A stretch of 27,899 nucleotides of DNA from Alistipes sp. (GTDB lineage Bacteria; Bacteroidota; Bacteroidia; Bacteroidales; Rikenellaceae): assembly GCA_017559615.1 (NCBI GenBank), contig JAFYRB010000106.1:1-27899 (forward strand), in the 5' to 3' direction. This document shows, piece after piece, positions 8,608-15,950 of this stretch. Positions within the stretch are counted from its first letter, which is position 1. Each line of letters starts with the position of its first letter. The notes beneath the pieces were generated by a model that had not been told where the DNA came from, ran no database searches, and saw only the letters and a list, made by a program, of their open reading frames with translations. The position numbers were made by a program, and so were the translations under genes.

Positions 8608-8640
8608 AATAACCGCTCAAAAGGCGGTTATTGTTTTTTA
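8608..8640. terminator. Terminator after tRNA-Glu (shared with the convergent gene)
   Basis: A 9-bp stem, AATAACCGC (8608-8616) with GCGGTTATT (8624-8632), then GTTTTTT. It ends tRNA transcription. The convergent DUF4314-like gene stops at 8638 inside the T-run, and the A-run on the left side can serve that strand too. Confidence 0.88.
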
Positions 8641-9102
8641 ATACCTTGATATAGACTCCTTTCCCTCGTCAATATATTTGCTGACCATTTGTTTTATTTT
8701 ATCTGCATCGGGAGCATAACCTGCGAAAGTGTGGTGAATTAACGAATCTATCGGATAGAACTCACCCTCGCCACTGATTTCTTGTTGAGATGTTAAGTGT
8801 GCTTCTCCATTCTTTGTAATATAAAATCCATCGTCACTCTCTACATCGTCATTGAATCGGAGATAGTCCTCTATCATATCGTAAATCTCGGACATCTTCT
8901 TATCAAATTTCGTGGCACAATCCACCAACACAAACCTATCAACATTTGGAATTACAGCCAATCCCGACTCTTGTAAATGAATTTGTCCTGCATCGTCAAT
9001 ATAATCTACGGTGTATATTCTACCATTCATTTGAGTAGCTTGCTTGTCTGCTCCATTATAATCTTCCATTTGGAGTACTCTTATTTTTTCTCCTTTTTTC
9101 AT
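8638..9102 (-). CDS. DUF4314-like protein with an unknown C-terminal extension
   Basis: A 154-residue soluble protein. Residues about 3-57 (GEKIRVLQMED ... YIDDAGQIHL ... VIPNVDRFVLV) resemble the DUF4314 domain, a small SH3-like beta module common in mobile-element proteins. The remaining ~100 acidic residues (KFDKKMSEIYDMIEDYLRF onward) are not recognised. There is no signal peptide or membrane segment. It stands alone, facing the tRNA, with the KAP operon 150 bp upstream in the same direction. The DUF4314 match is from memory of its consensus and needs a profile search. Function unknown. Confidence 0.7.
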   Translation of the reverse strand: MKKGEKIRVLQMEDYNGADKQATQMNGRIYTVDYIDDAGQIHLQESGLAVIPNVDRFVLVDCATKFDKKMSEIYDMIEDYLRFNDDVESDDGFYITKNGEAHLTSQQEISGEGEFYPIDSLIHHTFAGYAPDADKIKQMVSKYIDEGKESISRY

Positions 9103-9206
9103 AAATCATAAGTTTAACAATACTCTTTGGGTTTTATATAACAGGAGATTAAGAAAACTTGAATGAATTCTTTTCTAAATAAAACTATCGTAGTACATTT
9201 ACAACA

Positions 9207-9227
9207 AAAGCCACCATAACAGGTGGC
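9207..9227 (-). terminator. Terminator of the LRR-barrel-KAP operon
   Basis: On the minus strand GCCACC (9227-9222), loop TGTTAT, GGTGGC (9215-9210), then TTTTG. It lies 29 bp past the KAP stop codon. Confidence 0.65.
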
Positions 9228-9255
9228 CTTTGTTGATTATTAGCAATATCTTTGA

Positions 9256-11025
9256 TTAACAACTCTCTACGATGTAGTTTAGTTTGCCTCGTACAATATC
9301 GAGTAACTTTGAAAATTCTGCGGGTTTGCCATTCACCGTTGTTGGCAATTTTGATGTTATTACAACCTTCTTGTCGGCAAGTTGAATTGTTGGGACATCG
9401 GGACGACGACCAAAGTGGTCAACACTACCTTTCTCTGAAAGGATTTCGAGGTACTCTTCGTAATCCAAGAATATGGTATCCATATTTTTCTTGAACGAGA
9501 ACGCCTCTTTGAGTTGGTCGTGTGTAGTGTCAGGGTGTTCTGACAGGTAGTACATCACAATATCGGTAACAAGCTCCTTCTTCGTCGGATAGACCTTACC
9601 GTTAAATTTATAAGACGAGGTGTCGCGATTGAACTTGGTAGGCTTCTTCATAGGCCCATCGAATGCTTTGAGGTTGGTGACAGCCGAAAGTTCGAGTGTC
9701 GAGGCTATCACATCACCCAACTGTGTATCGTCGTTAACCAACTCGGCAATCTTATTGAGCAACGAAGAGACGCTAAATACACGATTGCTCAAATAGGTCT
9801 CCTTCTGGCACATACGAAAGACAACCTTCTCCCACTCCTCATCAAACTCATCGGTAGAGTCGAGCGTCTCTCGTTCCAATTCGGTCAGAGGTCGGAGTTT
9901 GAGTTTTGAGGCAACCTTCTCGTTCCACTCTTTGAAGTTTGGTGACTCGGTCAATTGATTATAGATGTAGGGATAAGCAATCTGGATACATACCATTGCG
10001 TAGTTGAGAGTCTTTGCCAAACGCTCCTGCTGCGAATTGTCGTTGTTATTCTGAATCTCGTTGATAATCGATATCAGTGCAAGTGTATTTGTCAAACGCT
10101 TTAACGAGCGAGGGTTTGTGCCTACCGATAGTTGTGTAATTTCGGAAAGAGTCTCGGCAAGTGTCATATCATTAAGCTCCTCATCGCTGAAAAACTCAAT
10201 CTTGCGTAACGCATCTACCAAGAATGTATCGACGCTGTATGACGCCACAGGCATTGAGAATGGCAACTGGATAATCTTGTCGAAGAACGAACGGAACTCA
10301 CGCTCGTTGGCATCTGTCAGCTCGCCGAACTTCGGTTTCAAACCCTTGATGACCACATCGTAGTCGATGGCAAGGATAAAGACACACTTTTCGAGGTCGA
10401 AGATATTCTTCAGTAACTCCAAAATCTCTACTGCCACAGGTGGGTCGATACGGTCGAGGTCGTCGATATAGAAGGTGAAGCCCTGCTTTGAAGCATCTTT
10501 CGCCAGTGCCTCATCTATCAGTTTGGCAATCTCCTCTTTGAGTTGCATAATATCAGATGAGGCAGAATCGCTACCTCCATTATCAAAGAGTTCGTCTACC
10601 AATCCGCCATCGATACCTACAGCACCCGCGGCCACCTTGGTACCTACCGAAGCCATCTTTTTGAATAATCCGCCAATCTTGCGCTTGCTCTCTGCCCACT
10701 TCTGCTCGTTGGGATGGAGTGCTCCAATCTGGTTGATTATGCCCTCCAAGATCGAGATAATCGCCTGCGAAGGGGATTTCATCAGCGAGTACTGCCAAGT
10801 GTTTATCCAAATTGGGTAATATGGTGCATTGTCTACCTCGCACAAATTGTAGCGGAGCAGATTCATAAGCGAAGTTTTACCGCTTCCCCACTCACCCTGC
10901 AAAGCGATGGTGATAGGCGTATCGGTTAATCTGATGTATTTAACAAGTGCATCTTGGTAGACCGAAATACCAAAGAGGTCGGCCTGTGTATGTTTACGAG
11001 GAACATCTATAATACTTGACTTCAT
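9256..11025 (-). CDS. KAP-family P-loop NTPase
   Basis: A 589-residue protein with Walker A GEWGSGKT (44-51), a WxxxWQ segment near 73-78, and Walker B FTFYIDDLDRIDP (183-195), the hallmarks of the KAP NTPase family (Kidins220/ARMS and PifA). Later come TNPRSLKRLTN (sensor-like arginines) and a helical region. Unlike many KAP proteins it shows no clear paired membrane helices between Walker A and B, only a small Gly/Ala-rich stretch at about 128-142, so it is probably cytosolic or peripheral. Residues about 474-589 form a separate alpha/beta module (KKELVTDIVMYYLSEHP ... LADKKVVITSKL). It is the last gene of a tight operon, 5 bp after the barrel gene. PifA of the F plasmid excludes phage T7, so defence is plausible but inferred. 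Confidence 0.85.
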   Translation of the reverse strand: MKSSIIDVPRKHTQADLFGISVYQDALVKYIRLTDTPITIALQGEWGSGKTSLMNLLRYNLCEVDNAPYYPIWINTWQYSLMKSPSQAIISILEGIINQIGALHPNEQKWAESKRKIGGLFKKMASVGTKVAAGAVGIDGGLVDELFDNGGSDSASSDIMQLKEEIAKLIDEALAKDASKQGFTFYIDDLDRIDPPVAVEILELLKNIFDLEKCVFILAIDYDVVIKGLKPKFGELTDANEREFRSFFDKIIQLPFSMPVASYSVDTFLVDALRKIEFFSDEELNDMTLAETLSEITQLSVGTNPRSLKRLTNTLALISIINEIQNNNDNSQQERLAKTLNYAMVCIQIAYPYIYNQLTESPNFKEWNEKVASKLKLRPLTELERETLDSTDEFDEEWEKVVFRMCQKETYLSNRVFSVSSLLNKIAELVNDDTQLGDVIASTLELSAVTNLKAFDGPMKKPTKFNRDTSSYKFNGKVYPTKKELVTDIVMYYLSEHPDTTHDQLKEAFSFKKNMDTIFLDYEEYLEILSEKGSVDHFGRRPDVPTIQLADKKVVITSKLPTTVNGKPAEFSKLLDIVRGKLNYIVESC

Positions 11026-11030
11026 CTTCT

Positions 11031-11792
11031 CTATTTTGTTTTAGGGTTATTTATCTGCCACGCAACGCCCAAACTTACTGCCCAACAATGCTTAGGATTG
11101 TACACATCGAGATTGGCGGCAACATCTAACTGAACACGAGAGCCTATCATATAGTTAAGGCCGAAATCCGTACAATAGGAGTTGCCCAATTTGCCGAAAT
11201 AGTTGTAACTCTCGGCAAAGCACCCCAAACGCTCGGTGATGGAAAATCCCAAACACAGAGCTAAAAAAGTTGTAGGTGCAGGGGTAGAGCCGTCCCACTC
11301 CGCTCCAACATTATAGCCAATGCTCAACCAAACGTTTACGGGGTTTTCGAACAAAAGATATAGCGATGGGGCAAAGTGCTCGGTCTCGAATCCACGGCTC
11401 GCAGTGCCAGGTATCGCAAAGTCTGCCAAAACCGAAATTGCGGGGATAGCACCTCGACCCTCAAAACAGCGAATCTTTGTACCAACAGCAAGTCCTGCAA
11501 AGGCGGGTTGCCATTTGTCGAAGGTATGATGAATAAGTGCATCGCCACCGAGTCGCAACTCCACGCCATCGAATAAACCATAGCGTAACAGCGTATTGCT
11601 GAATGTGAACTGACCGTAACCATCTCCCACACCATCATATTGTATGCCCTGCTCGAGTTGAATAACTTTTTGTCCAACAGTCGCTGGGCCTGTTGATGCA
11701 CCTGGTCTGTCGGCTGTAAACTCCACCTCCTGTGCAGCAGCAACAAATGCCACTACACAGAAGAGGAGTAAACAGAAAACTTTTTTAATCAT
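11031..11792 (-). CDS. Outer-membrane beta-barrel, phenol_MetA_deg-like family
   Basis: A 253-residue protein with a signal peptide (MIKKVFCLLLFCVVAFVAAA, cleavage before Gln21) and a mature start EVEFTADRPGASTGPATV that matches the conserved opening of the MetA-pathway-of-phenol-degradation/putative transporter family (PF13557). The rest alternates hydrophobic and polar residues with many aromatics, as in barrel strands (LLRYGLFDGVELRLGGDA, CWAVSLGVAWQI). Transport of a specific substrate is not established for this family in Bacteroidales. It lies 5 bp after the LRR gene and 5 bp before the KAP gene, so all three should share one transcript, an odd mix of compartments. Confidence 0.82.
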   Translation of the reverse strand: MIKKVFCLLLFCVVAFVAAAQEVEFTADRPGASTGPATVGQKVIQLEQGIQYDGVGDGYGQFTFSNTLLRYGLFDGVELRLGGDALIHHTFDKWQPAFAGLAVGTKIRCFEGRGAIPAISVLADFAIPGTASRGFETEHFAPSLYLLFENPVNVWLSIGYNVGAEWDGSTPAPTTFLALCLGFSITERLGCFAESYNYFGKLGNSYCTDFGLNYMIGSRVQLDVAANLDVYNPKHCWAVSLGVAWQINNPKTK

Positions 11793-11797
11793 TTCAA

Positions 11798-14170
11798 TTA
11801 CTTCTTTTTAGTCTTCTTCTCGGGCTCTACCTCGATAATTATATCGTGAAATTTACTATCCAGACGATCTCTGTAGTAGTCGCCCTTCTTGGCTGGGACA
11901 TAGATAGCCTTGATATTTGGACAGTCGCAGAATATACCGCCATCTACTGGAGTTCCCCAACCATTACTGTTGTCAATTTTACCAACACCTATTGGTAATA
12001 CAATCTCCTCCAAAGATGTACAGCCATTGAAAGTTTCACTATCAATTTTCTTGACACCCTTTTCAATTACAACCTTCTTCAAAGCAAGACACCCGGCAAA
12101 GGTCTCTCTTTGGATAGTATCTATAGTTCCTGGGATAATTATCTCTGTTATTGTTTCACACTTACTAAATGCATTCTCGCCAAGTGTGGTCACACTCTGA
12201 GGGATAACTATCGCTTCAAGTTTATTGCATTTAGCAAAAGCTCCATATCCTATCTCGGTTACACTTTCGGGGATAGAAACACTTGTTAGACCCGTACCAC
12301 GAAAAGCGTAATTTGTAATCGTTGTCACTCCATCAGGTATTACAATGCTTGATAAATTTGCACAACCGTCAAATCCACCCACCTGGGTAATGCCAACTGG
12401 AATATTAACATTTTCAAGATTAACACAATTATCAAATGCTACCAAACTACCACTCACACCCTTAGGAATAGTAACATTTACTAAAGAGTGGCAATTCTCA
12501 AAGGCATCTTCTTCAATTGTTGTTACGCCGTCAGGAATAGTTACATTCGCTAATGCAACACAACCCTCGAAAGCACTACTACCAATCGTTGTTACTGATT
12601 CAGGGATTGTTATGTTTGCCAATCTTGAACAATCAGCAAAGGTAGATGATTTAATAGCCATTACTCCATTAGGAATAGATACCTCTGTTAACCCCGTGCA
12701 ACCATAGAAAGCTTTATATCCAAGATTAATCACACCATCAGGAATTACAATACTTGTCAAATCTTTACAAGAAGCGAAGGCTGAATCAGCTATTGCTACA
12801 ATACCCGCTGGTATAGTAGAAGTATTACATCCTACTATCAACTTATTAGTCTCAGTTTCTATAAGAGCATTACAGTCATTGCGCGAGTCAAACTTTGGAT
12901 TTTCAGTTGCGACGACGATACTTGTCAAATTGGAGCAGTAAGAGAAAGCGTCGTTCCCAATATTCGTTACCCCCTTAGGGACATAAATCTTGGTTAATTT
13001 TTCACAATGAGAAAAAGCAGATTTGCCAATTGTAGTCAAACTTTCAGGGATAGATAACTCAACTATACCAGTAGAACTAAACACAGAGTCTCCTAACACT
13101 TCCACACCTTCCGATATAGTAACATCTATCAAATCGGGGCAATATGAGAACGCTCCGTATCCCATATGTGTTACACTCTGCGGAATGGTTATACTTGTTA
13201 ATTCAGCACAATTAGCAAATGCATTATCTCCAATTGTTGTTACACCATTTGGAATAGAAATCTCTGATAATGACTTGCAAAAAGCGAAAGCAGACTCGCC
13301 AATAGCTGTTATTCCTTCATTAATGACAACTTTAGTTAAATTTGGACACTCCTTGAATGCTTCATCATTGATACAAGTCACGCTACTTGGAATAATAACA
13401 TTAGTCAAGTTCTTGCAGCGATAGAATGCTCGCTTACCAATCGAAGTTACACCACTTGGAATCTCTACATTTGTAATGTCTTCACGCTCAGCGAACTGAC
13501 GGAACTTGATTTCGGTAGTACCTTCGGGTATTAGTTCAGCATCCCAACCACCTTCTGGCTCTATCTCTACAATCGCTTTGTGATAAAAAAGCGGTAAGCG
13601 CTTTTTGTAATATGCACTCTTATAAGCAGGAATATATATTGTTTCTATTGGCAGTGGATCGAACATATCGCCTAAAGCGGCATATTCTATCTGACTAATG
13701 CCCGATGGGAGGGTAATTGTTGTAAGATTTTTACAACCAAAGAATACGCTGTTTTCAAGCTTTTTCAACCCCTTCTCTATAACCACATTTGTGAGGTTGA
13801 TACAATTCTCAAATGCACTTATACCCACAAAATTCACACCCTCTGGTATAACAACGCTTGTTAAGCTATCGCAATTTGCAAAGGCGGCACCTTCGATTCT
13901 TTCAATGCCTTTTGAGAGTACAATATTTACCAAACCTCTACAGCCTGCAAATGCATTGCATCCAATCACTTTTACATTTTCGGGAATCTCAAGTGTGGTC
14001 AGATTTTCCCAATCCAGAAACGCATAATCACAAATCTTTGTTACGCTCTTGGGGATTACGATGCTTTTTATTTCATCAATATCCACTCCTTCGTTCAGAT
14101 CCAAGCTGTCCAACTCTACGACACCTTCTTCGATGTAAGCAATACCACCTTTAAGTTCAAATTTTGCCAT
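11798..14170 (-). CDS. BspA-type leucine-rich-repeat protein, no export signal
   Basis: A 790-residue protein built almost wholly of about 27 repeats of 23 residues with the TpLRR/BspA pattern (for example VTTIGSSAFEGCVALANVTI). It begins MAKFELKGGIAYIEEGVVELD and ends KKTKKK, with no signal peptide, lipobox, membrane helix or sorting domain, so it is probably cytoplasmic, unlike surface BspA proteins. A non-repeat module, IYIPA-x3-AYYKKRL ... VEIEPE, occurs at residues 178-206 and again as IYVPA ... YYRDRL ... IEVEPE at 756-784, so the protein looks like two LRR units joined head to tail. A further insert, NPKFDSRNDCNALIETETN, lies mid-protein. It is first in the operon with the barrel and KAP genes. 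LRR solenoids bind proteins; the partner is unknown. Confidence 0.9.
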   Translation of the reverse strand: MAKFELKGGIAYIEEGVVELDSLDLNEGVDIDEIKSIVIPKSVTKICDYAFLDWENLTTLEIPENVKVIGCNAFAGCRGLVNIVLSKGIERIEGAAFANCDSLTSVVIPEGVNFVGISAFENCINLTNVVIEKGLKKLENSVFFGCKNLTTITLPSGISQIEYAALGDMFDPLPIETIYIPAYKSAYYKKRLPLFYHKAIVEIEPEGGWDAELIPEGTTEIKFRQFAEREDITNVEIPSGVTSIGKRAFYRCKNLTNVIIPSSVTCINDEAFKECPNLTKVVINEGITAIGESAFAFCKSLSEISIPNGVTTIGDNAFANCAELTSITIPQSVTHMGYGAFSYCPDLIDVTISEGVEVLGDSVFSSTGIVELSIPESLTTIGKSAFSHCEKLTKIYVPKGVTNIGNDAFSYCSNLTSIVVATENPKFDSRNDCNALIETETNKLIVGCNTSTIPAGIVAIADSAFASCKDLTSIVIPDGVINLGYKAFYGCTGLTEVSIPNGVMAIKSSTFADCSRLANITIPESVTTIGSSAFEGCVALANVTIPDGVTTIEEDAFENCHSLVNVTIPKGVSGSLVAFDNCVNLENVNIPVGITQVGGFDGCANLSSIVIPDGVTTITNYAFRGTGLTSVSIPESVTEIGYGAFAKCNKLEAIVIPQSVTTLGENAFSKCETITEIIIPGTIDTIQRETFAGCLALKKVVIEKGVKKIDSETFNGCTSLEEIVLPIGVGKIDNSNGWGTPVDGGIFCDCPNIKAIYVPAKKGDYYRDRLDSKFHDIIIEVEPEKKTKKK

Positions 14171-14216
14171 AATATTTTTGTGTTAAGATTAAACTTCATA
14201 TAAACATAAGAAAAGT

Positions 14217-14249
14217 GTCGAAAAACTTTAATTATTGGTCGAAAAATTT
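14217..14249. repeat. Two 12-bp direct repeats 21 bp apart upstream of the LRR operon
   Basis: GTCGAAAAACTT (14217-14228) and GTCGAAAAATTT (14238-14249) differ at one base and start 21 bp apart, two helical turns. They lie 47-79 bp upstream of the LRR start codon, where an activator or repressor could bind. The rest of the 101-bp gap is A/T-rich; no convincing TAnnTTTG box is present. Confidence 0.5.
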
Positions 14250-14271
14250 CACACTGCTCTTAATGTTTTTT

Positions 14272-14472
14272 TTACTGTTTGTCGTTGTAAATCATCAAAG
14301 CTGTTGGAATCCAGCACTCTGCACCGTTGGCATTCATATAGCAACAAGTCGAGTATTTTATATCGATGACCTCGATGTCGTTGGCTTCCAGAAACGCATT
14401 GATTGAGTTCTCCAATCGTTCGCGATGTGCGATGTTCTTACTGTTCATGGCAAAAGTCTTAACCTTTATCAT
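14272..14472 (-). CDS. Small Cse60-like protein
   Basis: A 66-residue protein with the layout of the Cse60 family: IKVKTFAMN at the start, LENSINAFLEANDIEVIDIKYS in the middle (helix, then strand), and ALMIYND at the end. Cse60 was named as a sporulation gene in Bacillus, but small relatives are widespread in phages and mobile elements, where their role is unknown; this host group does not sporulate. It is the third gene of the leftward DUF6884-GIY-YIG cassette, 18 bp after the GIY-YIG stop. The family match is from memory of a short sequence. Confidence 0.62.
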   Translation of the reverse strand: MIKVKTFAMNSKNIAHRERLENSINAFLEANDIEVIDIKYSTCCYMNANGAECWIPTALMIYNDKQ

Positions 14473-14490
14473 AGCTCCGACAGTTTTAGG

Positions 14491-15033
14491 TTATTTTTTA
14501 TGTTGCTTTCTCAATTTGGAGAGTTCCTTACGCACCTCTTTAGTTACGGTTTTATTCTCCTGGATATTCAGTGGATAGCACTTTGTGGTTGATGATAACT
14601 CATCTGTTTCTCGCAGTTTGTAGCTTTCGTCATATTCCCATTCCCAATAGCAGTTGCTATCTATGAACTCATTAACTGTGCCCTCTCTTTGTGACATATC
14701 TTTGCCGAGCAAAGCACTGATAGTTTGTCTTAAAGTGGATAGCGTTCCGTGCTTTACCGCAGAGGGAGAATGTTTTTGTAGAGTGTGCCACTTTGCTCGG
14801 GCGAGCATATCCTTGCTGATACCAAAGTATAGAGCCAAATAACTTTCACCCTCGATTTCTCGCGCTTGAATCTTGGCGAGTTCTTCTTGAGTCAATGGTA
14901 ATTTTGCCAAAAGGGTCTGTGCTGCCTCTCTCTTAAACCACCAGCAATATACTCCGCCACGCAAGGGCTCAATGCCACTTGTGCGATTAGACAGTTGCTC
15001 ACGCAAAAGACTGACTTTGATTAAATTCTTCAT
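14491..15033 (-). CDS. GIY-YIG-like nuclease-fold protein
   Basis: A 180-residue protein. GGVYCWWF at about 26-33 matches the GIY strand, and YLALYFGISKDMLARAKWH matches the YIG strand plus the following Arg and His. Then GTLSTLRQTISALLG and an acidic segment NEFID occupy the usual place of the catalytic Glu region. The family includes endonucleases of mobile elements and repair enzymes. The divergent YFG in place of YIG is compatible with the fold, but catalysis cannot be assured. It starts 1 bp after the DUF6884 stop, so the pair is translationally coupled. The charged C-terminal tail (KEVRKELSKLRKQHKK) may bind nucleic acid. Confidence 0.68.
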   Translation of the reverse strand: MKNLIKVSLLREQLSNRTSGIEPLRGGVYCWWFKREAAQTLLAKLPLTQEELAKIQAREIEGESYLALYFGISKDMLARAKWHTLQKHSPSAVKHGTLSTLRQTISALLGKDMSQREGTVNEFIDSNCYWEWEYDESYKLRETDELSSTTKCYPLNIQENKTVTKEVRKELSKLRKQHKK

Positions 15034-15034
15034 A

Positions 15035-15460
15035 TTACTCGCTTAAAAACCGTAAGATTTGACCTATTTTCATATTTTGATACAGATACTTCACATTCGA
15101 GAATTCGTCTGTAATCAGATACTTATAGTAGTTTTTACCTGCAAGAATGAATATCTCGTCATTAGCGAAGTCAACACCTTCGGCACTCAACTGTTTGCGC
15201 ACCTCTGCGCTCCACGCCTTGACGACATCAGCCGTCTGGCCATTCAGTGTATAGTCGTACTCCGAGATTTGACAATCAAGAGTGAGCAGATGATGTTTTG
15301 CTGATAAGATATAGATTCGGTCAGCCTTCAAAGTCTCTTTGGCATACTTCAAAGCCTTCCTAAATAGAGGACTTTTGTACAAAGACTCGGCTTTAATTGT
15401 GTCTGGGTACTTAACCGCCTCTTTTGCTTTGCTACACGATATTAGAGCAATCTTTGCCAT
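15035..15460 (-). CDS. DUF6884 family protein
   Basis: 141 residues from the ATG at 15460 (MAKIALISCSKAKEA). A GTG at 15481 is in frame, but the ATG gives the standard family start. Conserved features are ISCSKAK, LYKSPLFRKALKYAK, YILSAKHHLL, YDYTLNG and FILAGKNYYKYL. I recognise the DUF6884 family, found mainly in phages and islands. Relatives in phages have been discussed in connection with 7-deazaguanine DNA modification, but I cannot verify that link here. It heads a three-gene unit with the GIY-YIG-like and Cse60-like genes, and a structured RNA/leader with a promoter lies just upstream. Confidence 0.75.
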   Translation of the reverse strand: MAKIALISCSKAKEAVKYPDTIKAESLYKSPLFRKALKYAKETLKADRIYILSAKHHLLTLDCQISEYDYTLNGQTADVVKAWSAEVRKQLSAEGVDFANDEIFILAGKNYYKYLITDEFSNVKYLYQNMKIGQILRFLSE

Positions 15461-15475
15461 AACTATTTTATAGTT
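15461..15475. promoter_or_regulatory. Perfect inverted repeat abutting the DUF6884 start codon
   Basis: AACTAT-TTT-ATAGTT directly precedes the ATG at 15460. It could be an operator, or an RNA hairpin covering the translation start. Confidence 0.4.
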
Positions 15476-15504
15476 GGCCACCCAGCACCTAATATGGCAA
15501 TCTT

Positions 15505-15695
15505 CGAAAAAAGGAAAGCGTGGTGCTGAAAACTTATCTTAGCAATCAGGTTCTGGAATACCTATGGGATAAAATAAGCAACAGCCCCACGCCATACCAA
15601 GTGGTATGACGCAAGAAGATGTCCGCTCATTCTCTCCCTTTGAATTTTCCAGATTCGATTGCGAGAATAAACTTACACTTTCCGCGTAAAGTATG
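15505..15695 (-). ncRNA. Predicted structured RNA or long leader upstream of DUF6884
   Basis: On the minus strand, after the predicted start near 15695, there is a compact hairpin CATACC-ACTT-GGTATG (15608-15593). A long nested structure follows. The outer 11-bp stem pairs 15592-15582 with 15528-15518 (one mismatch), the inner 9-bp stem pairs 15578-15570 with 15541-15533 (closed by a G-U on this strand only), and a small AGGT/ACCT apical hairpin caps it. The outer stem is followed by TTTCCTTTTTT (to 15507), like an intrinsic terminator. It could be an independent small RNA of about 190 nt, or an attenuating leader for DUF6884, whose ATG is 45 bp on. No known RNA family is assigned. Confidence 0.55.
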
Positions 15696-15701
15696 TTTGT
15701 A

Positions 15702-15734
15702 CAAAGGTAACAAACATTTGGCAGAATGTGCAAT
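15702..15734 (-). promoter_or_regulatory. Promoter for the structured RNA / DUF6884 transcript
   Basis: On the minus strand, TACCTTTG (15709-15702) is an exact -7 box; ATTG (15734-15731) with a 21-nt spacer is a one-mismatch -33 box. The remaining stretch 15735-15950 is A/T-rich, and I see no gene in it. Confidence 0.68.
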
Positions 15735-15950
15735 TTTGCGAACATTTTTTACTGTTGCTATGGCTAAATATGTGTGAAAGAACGATTTTCGGCTACAAAT
15801 TTCTGCCAAATCTTTCTAAAAATCAATATTGAATGTGAAATATGTTATTCTGAATTTGGGGTAAATTGTGCCTCTATTTTGTGGCACAACTTAAGATGTC
15901 CTTGCGATTTTATATTTTTATTCATAGTTAAAAGAAAACGAAATAATATT

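Noticed and set aside
11798..14170. Regular repeats that could suggest a CRISPR array
   Set aside because: The periodicity is the 69-bp coding repeat of the LRR protein; units diverge and there are no unique spacers.
15539..15745. Minus-strand open frame of 68 codons
   Set aside because: It lies across the predicted promoter and the structured RNA, with its start upstream of the transcription start; better explained as RNA.
15774..15950. N-terminal extension of the coiled-coil gene
   Set aside because: Cys- and Phe-rich residues unlike the rest, and a natural ATG start lies at 15951.
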